The translations under genes and the position numbers were made by a program. The notes below the pieces were generated by a model. The model was not told the DNA's origin. It ran no database searches and was given only the letters and a program-made list of their open reading frames with translations. A stretch of 10,159 nucleotides of DNA from contig CAKZKV010000286.1 of assembly GCA_937124505.1 (NCBI GenBank), forward strand, positions 1 to 10,159. The letters run 5' to 3'. How positions within the stretch are numbered: position 1 is the stretch's first letter; each line of letters opens with the position of its first letter. The stretch is from an uncultured Alphaproteobacteria bacterium (GTDB taxonomy: Bacteria; Pseudomonadota; Alphaproteobacteria; Micavibrionales; Micavibrionaceae). This document shows, in pieces, positions 8,775-10,159 of this stretch.

Positions 8775-9049
8775 CAATCAGAATTCCAGATGACAAAGCT
8801 GAGCGCTTGAAACATATGGCTGCGTTACGGGAGATTAGCGTCAATAAACTTATTGATGAATGGGCGACCATGGCGCTGGCGGAATTTGATACACGGGCCA
8901 GCTTTATGGCGCGCAAGGCCCGCGGGTCTGCGAAGCGCGGGCTGGAATTGATTGCAGCTATGAATCATAGGGAGGCGGAAAGTATTTCTGCCTCCGGAGG
9001 ATTTCATGAAAAGAAACAAAATCCTTATAAAACATCAGAAGAAGAATAA
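8762..9049 (+). CDS. Ribbon-helix-helix antitoxin (HicB/CopG-like), partner of the PIN toxin
   Basis: The N-terminal 45 residues form a ribbon-helix-helix DNA-binding domain: the strand ATLTIRIPDD, a first helix (about 11-22), and a second helix starting ISVNKLIDEWATMALAEFD. The next segment, with RARK-like and ARGSAKRGLELI sequence to about residue 66, matches what I recall for antitoxins paired with COG1569 PIN toxins and should wrap the toxin. It probably neutralises the toxin and represses at the TGATAGCA boxes. The protein has 95 residues; from about 68 on (NHREAESISAS...) the tail looks unlike the family and is encoded by DNA that also holds a hairpin and the start of another small ORF. 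The ATG lies inside the toxin's 3' end, implying coupled translation. Confidence 0.83.
   Translation: MATLTIRIPDDKAERLKHMAALREISVNKLIDEWATMALAEFDTRASFMARKARGSAKRGLELIAAMNHREAESISASGGFHEKKQNPYKTSEEE
8971..8995 (+). other. Strong hairpin immediately before a ribosome-binding site
   Basis: GGAGGCGGAAA (8971-8981) pairs with TTTCTGCCTCC (8985-8995) over 11 base pairs, one of them G-U, around a 3-base loop GTA. It lies inside the antitoxin coding sequence. No T-run follows, so it is not a classical terminator. Directly after it comes GGAGGA (8996-9001), the ribosome-binding site of the small ORF. Bases 8991-9000 form the palindrome CCTCCGGAGG. Confidence 0.6.
8996..9001 (+). promoter_or_regulatory. 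Shine-Dalgarno sequence of the small ORF at 9006
   Basis: GGAGGA ends 4 bases before the ATG at 9006. It is the strongest ribosome-binding site in the right part of the window and is the main reason to believe the overlapping small ORF is translated. When the upstream hairpin is formed, the CCTCC at 8991-8995 is occupied and cannot compete for this site. Confidence 0.65.
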
Positions 9050-9185
9050 AAAAGCAAGCATGACGGATCAGTTTAAAATTGTCAAGGAGAGCGGCTGGGA
9101 AAAACTTCAAAAAGGCCAGTTTCAGGCATCGTGGGACATGAAAAACGTCATCGACGCAGCGGTTTATCAGAGCAGATTGGTGTGA
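9006..9185 (+). CDS. Small basic protein (59 residues) with a CTP-synthase-like C-terminal tail
   Basis: I do not recognise this gene. It encodes 59 residues beginning MKRNKILIKHQKKNKK, a strongly basic head, followed by a mixed middle (FKIVKESGWEKLQKGQFQ) and the tail VIDAAVYQSRLV. The tail matches the end of PyrG ([11 protein letters not shown]) except for one residue. A GGAGGA ribosome-binding site stands at good distance. The start overlaps the antitoxin gene by 44 bases in another frame, and the stop is 3 bases before the kinase ATG, so it fits a coupled chain. An internal ATG at 9060 would give 41 residues. It could be a real small protein, or a remnant in which a displaced pyrG end has been joined to other sequence. 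I cannot assign a function. Confidence 0.5.
   Translation: MKRNKILIKHQKKNKKASMTDQFKIVKESGWEKLQKGQFQASWDMKNVIDAAVYQSRLV
9150..9185 (+). repeat. pyrG-like 3' end, right copy of a diverged direct repeat
   Basis: Twelve codons including stop, matching 8254-8289 at 29 of 36 bases and 10 of 11 residues. Similarity stops abruptly upstream of 9150. With the left copy it brackets the toxin-antitoxin pair (repeat starts 896 bases apart). Confidence 0.65.
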
Positions 9186-9188
9186 GAA

Positions 9189-10159
9189 ATGAGCAATAAC
9201 AAGCAGAATACTGGTATTTATTTCATGGGTGAGGCAATTGCCGATTTAAAACCTGATGCAGAGAATCCCCGGATTCTGAATGCTTCTCTGGGAGGAGGAT
9301 CTTACTTTGGTTGTATTGGCGCTGCGCGTGCCATTCAGGAGAAGGAGGATCAAGATATAGTTAGTTGTTTTTTAGGAAGTATCTCCAATGATTACTTTGG
9401 ACAACTGATTATAAAGGATTTCATAAAAGCCGGAGTTAAAGCGGACTATGCCCGCAAAACAGAGAATATATCTATGCTGGCGCTTGTTTCACAAACGGCT
9501 GACGGATTAAATAAATTTGAGTTTTATGGTCGCAATAAGCCGAATACAACAGAGCAGATTTTACGTAGTGATTTGCCGGATGATCTGGAAGAACCTGCAC
9601 GATTATTCTGTTTTGGTTCCGTTGTCATGACTTTGTCTCCGGCACGCGACACGTTGACTGATTATGCCGCAGAACAGGCAAAGCTTGGGCACATTATTTA
9701 CTTTGATCCGAATACACGTCCGAATATTATTCCTGATAAAGCCGAGTATATTGAGCGTATCACAAAATTTGCGGCTTTTGTCTCTGTTATGCGTGCCAGT
9801 GAGGAGGACATCCGCTGGATGTTTCCGGATAAACCCTTTGAGGAGAGCGCTCAGTACTTCCTTGATCAGGGCGTCAACGCTTTTATCATTACGCAGGGAG
9901 GTAAAGGATGTACTCTATACTTACCTGAGCAAAAAAGTGTTTATCTTCCCTCCAAAGTGGAGCAGGGTATTATAAATACCGTTGGCGCGGGTGATAATTT
10001 TAATGCAGGGGTTTTACTGGCTATGGCACGTCGTAACCTCACTCAGCAGGAAATGCTGAAATCATTAGATGTAGAAACCTGGAAAAATATTGCAAAAGAA
10101 GCCAATGATGTGGCTTACCAGCATCTTTTGCGTTTAAACGGTCTCACAAACAAAAGAAA
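9189..10159 (+). CDS. PfkB-family carbohydrate kinase (3' end just outside window)
   Basis: The reading frame stays open from the ATG at 9189 to the window end (323 codons), so only the last few residues can be missing. It has the ribokinase/PfkB fold markers: an N-terminal FMGEAIADL strand (12-20), a glycine-rich GGGS hinge (about 36-39), FDPNTRPN (172-179), an SEEDIRWMF segment (204-212) and the phosphate-binding GAGD motif with catalytic Asp269 (NTVGAGDNFNAG, 263-274). The FDPN...RPN and SEED segments resemble fructokinase or 2-keto-3-deoxygluconate kinase subgroups, but the sugar cannot be fixed from sequence. Variations: Asn where Asp often begins the second signature, Asn270 after the catalytic Asp where Thr is common, and Phe40 where the first signature usually has Asn. 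The start is 3 bases after the small ORF, suggesting coupling. Confidence 0.88.
   Translation, partial: MSNNKQNTGIYFMGEAIADLKPDAENPRILNASLGGGSYFGCIGAARAIQEKEDQDIVSCFLGSISNDYFGQLIIKDFIKAGVKADYARKTENISMLALVSQTADGLNKFEFYGRNKPNTTEQILRSDLPDDLEEPARLFCFGSVVMTLSPARDTLTDYAAEQAKLGHIIYFDPNTRPNIIPDKAEYIERITKFAAFVSVMRASEEDIRWMFPDKPFEESAQYFLDQGVNAFIITQGGKGCTLYLPEQKSVYLPSKVEQGIINTVGAGDNFNAGVLLAMARRNLTQQEMLKSLDVETWKNIAKEANDVAYQHLLRLNGLTNKR

Noticed and set aside
8971..9005. Hairpin as a rho-independent terminator
   Set aside because: No T-run follows; a ribosome-binding site and ATG follow immediately instead.
9186..9188. Annotating a separate kinase promoter between the small ORF and the PfkB gene
   Set aside because: Only 3 bases separate the stop from the ATG, and no promoter elements were convincing inside the small ORF.
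9664..9975. 103-codon plus-strand open frame within the kinase region
   Set aside because: Out-of-frame reading of the PfkB kinase, which is open across the whole interval with conserved motifs.

Overview
The window looks like chromosomal DNA of an alphaproteobacterium of moderate G+C. The main clue is gene order: tpiA-secG-pyrG on one strand, with a membrane-anchored PpiD/SurA-type chaperone and tryptophan genes diverging from tpiA, is as far as I recall a common alphaproteobacterial layout. Protein families agree with this (SecG with a long acidic tail, CTP synthase ending in QSRLV). I cannot name the genus. No tRNA, rRNA or CRISPR array was seen.

Left part (1-4417). On the minus strand, trpD runs into trpC through an ATGA overlap; trpC leaves the window at base 1. 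A plus-strand gene for a divergent polysaccharide deacetylase (YibQ/DUF610 type) lies between trpD and the minus-strand ppiD gene. It diverges from trpD across 47 bp and converges on ppiD with a 47-bp 3' overlap, so ppiD is uncoupled from trpDC.

Middle (4418-6654). tpiA is bracketed by two unrelated-looking members of the GxxExxY family (PD-(D/E)XK-like small proteins). Each gene fills a compact AT-rich unit of about 450 bp. Imperfect terminal inverted repeats of about 30 bp, built from CGAA-type repeats, bound each unit. One unit sits in the divergent ppiD/tpiA promoter gap and the other in the tpiA-secG gap. I read them as two independent insertions of the same kind of mobile unit into a housekeeping operon. 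secG and pyrG follow.

Right part (8290-10159). Directly after pyrG comes a toxin-antitoxin pair in reversed order (PIN-domain toxin, then ribbon-helix-helix antitoxin). Just upstream are two direct TGATAGCA boxes that resemble the known FitA operator half-site. Next is a 59-residue ORF with a strong ribosome-binding site. It overlaps the antitoxin gene in another frame, and its last 11 residues match the last 11 residues of CTP synthase except for one change. A PfkB-family sugar kinase starts 3 bases later and runs off the window.

Functionally the backbone combines tryptophan synthesis (TrpD, TrpC), envelope biogenesis (PpiD, SecG, deacetylase), glycolysis (TpiA) and CTP synthesis (PyrG). 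The accessory parts are the two GxxExxY units and the segment between the two pyrG-like tails. The most unusual points are the paired inverted-repeat GxxExxY units around tpiA and the toxin-antitoxin segment bracketed by pyrG-like 3' ends.
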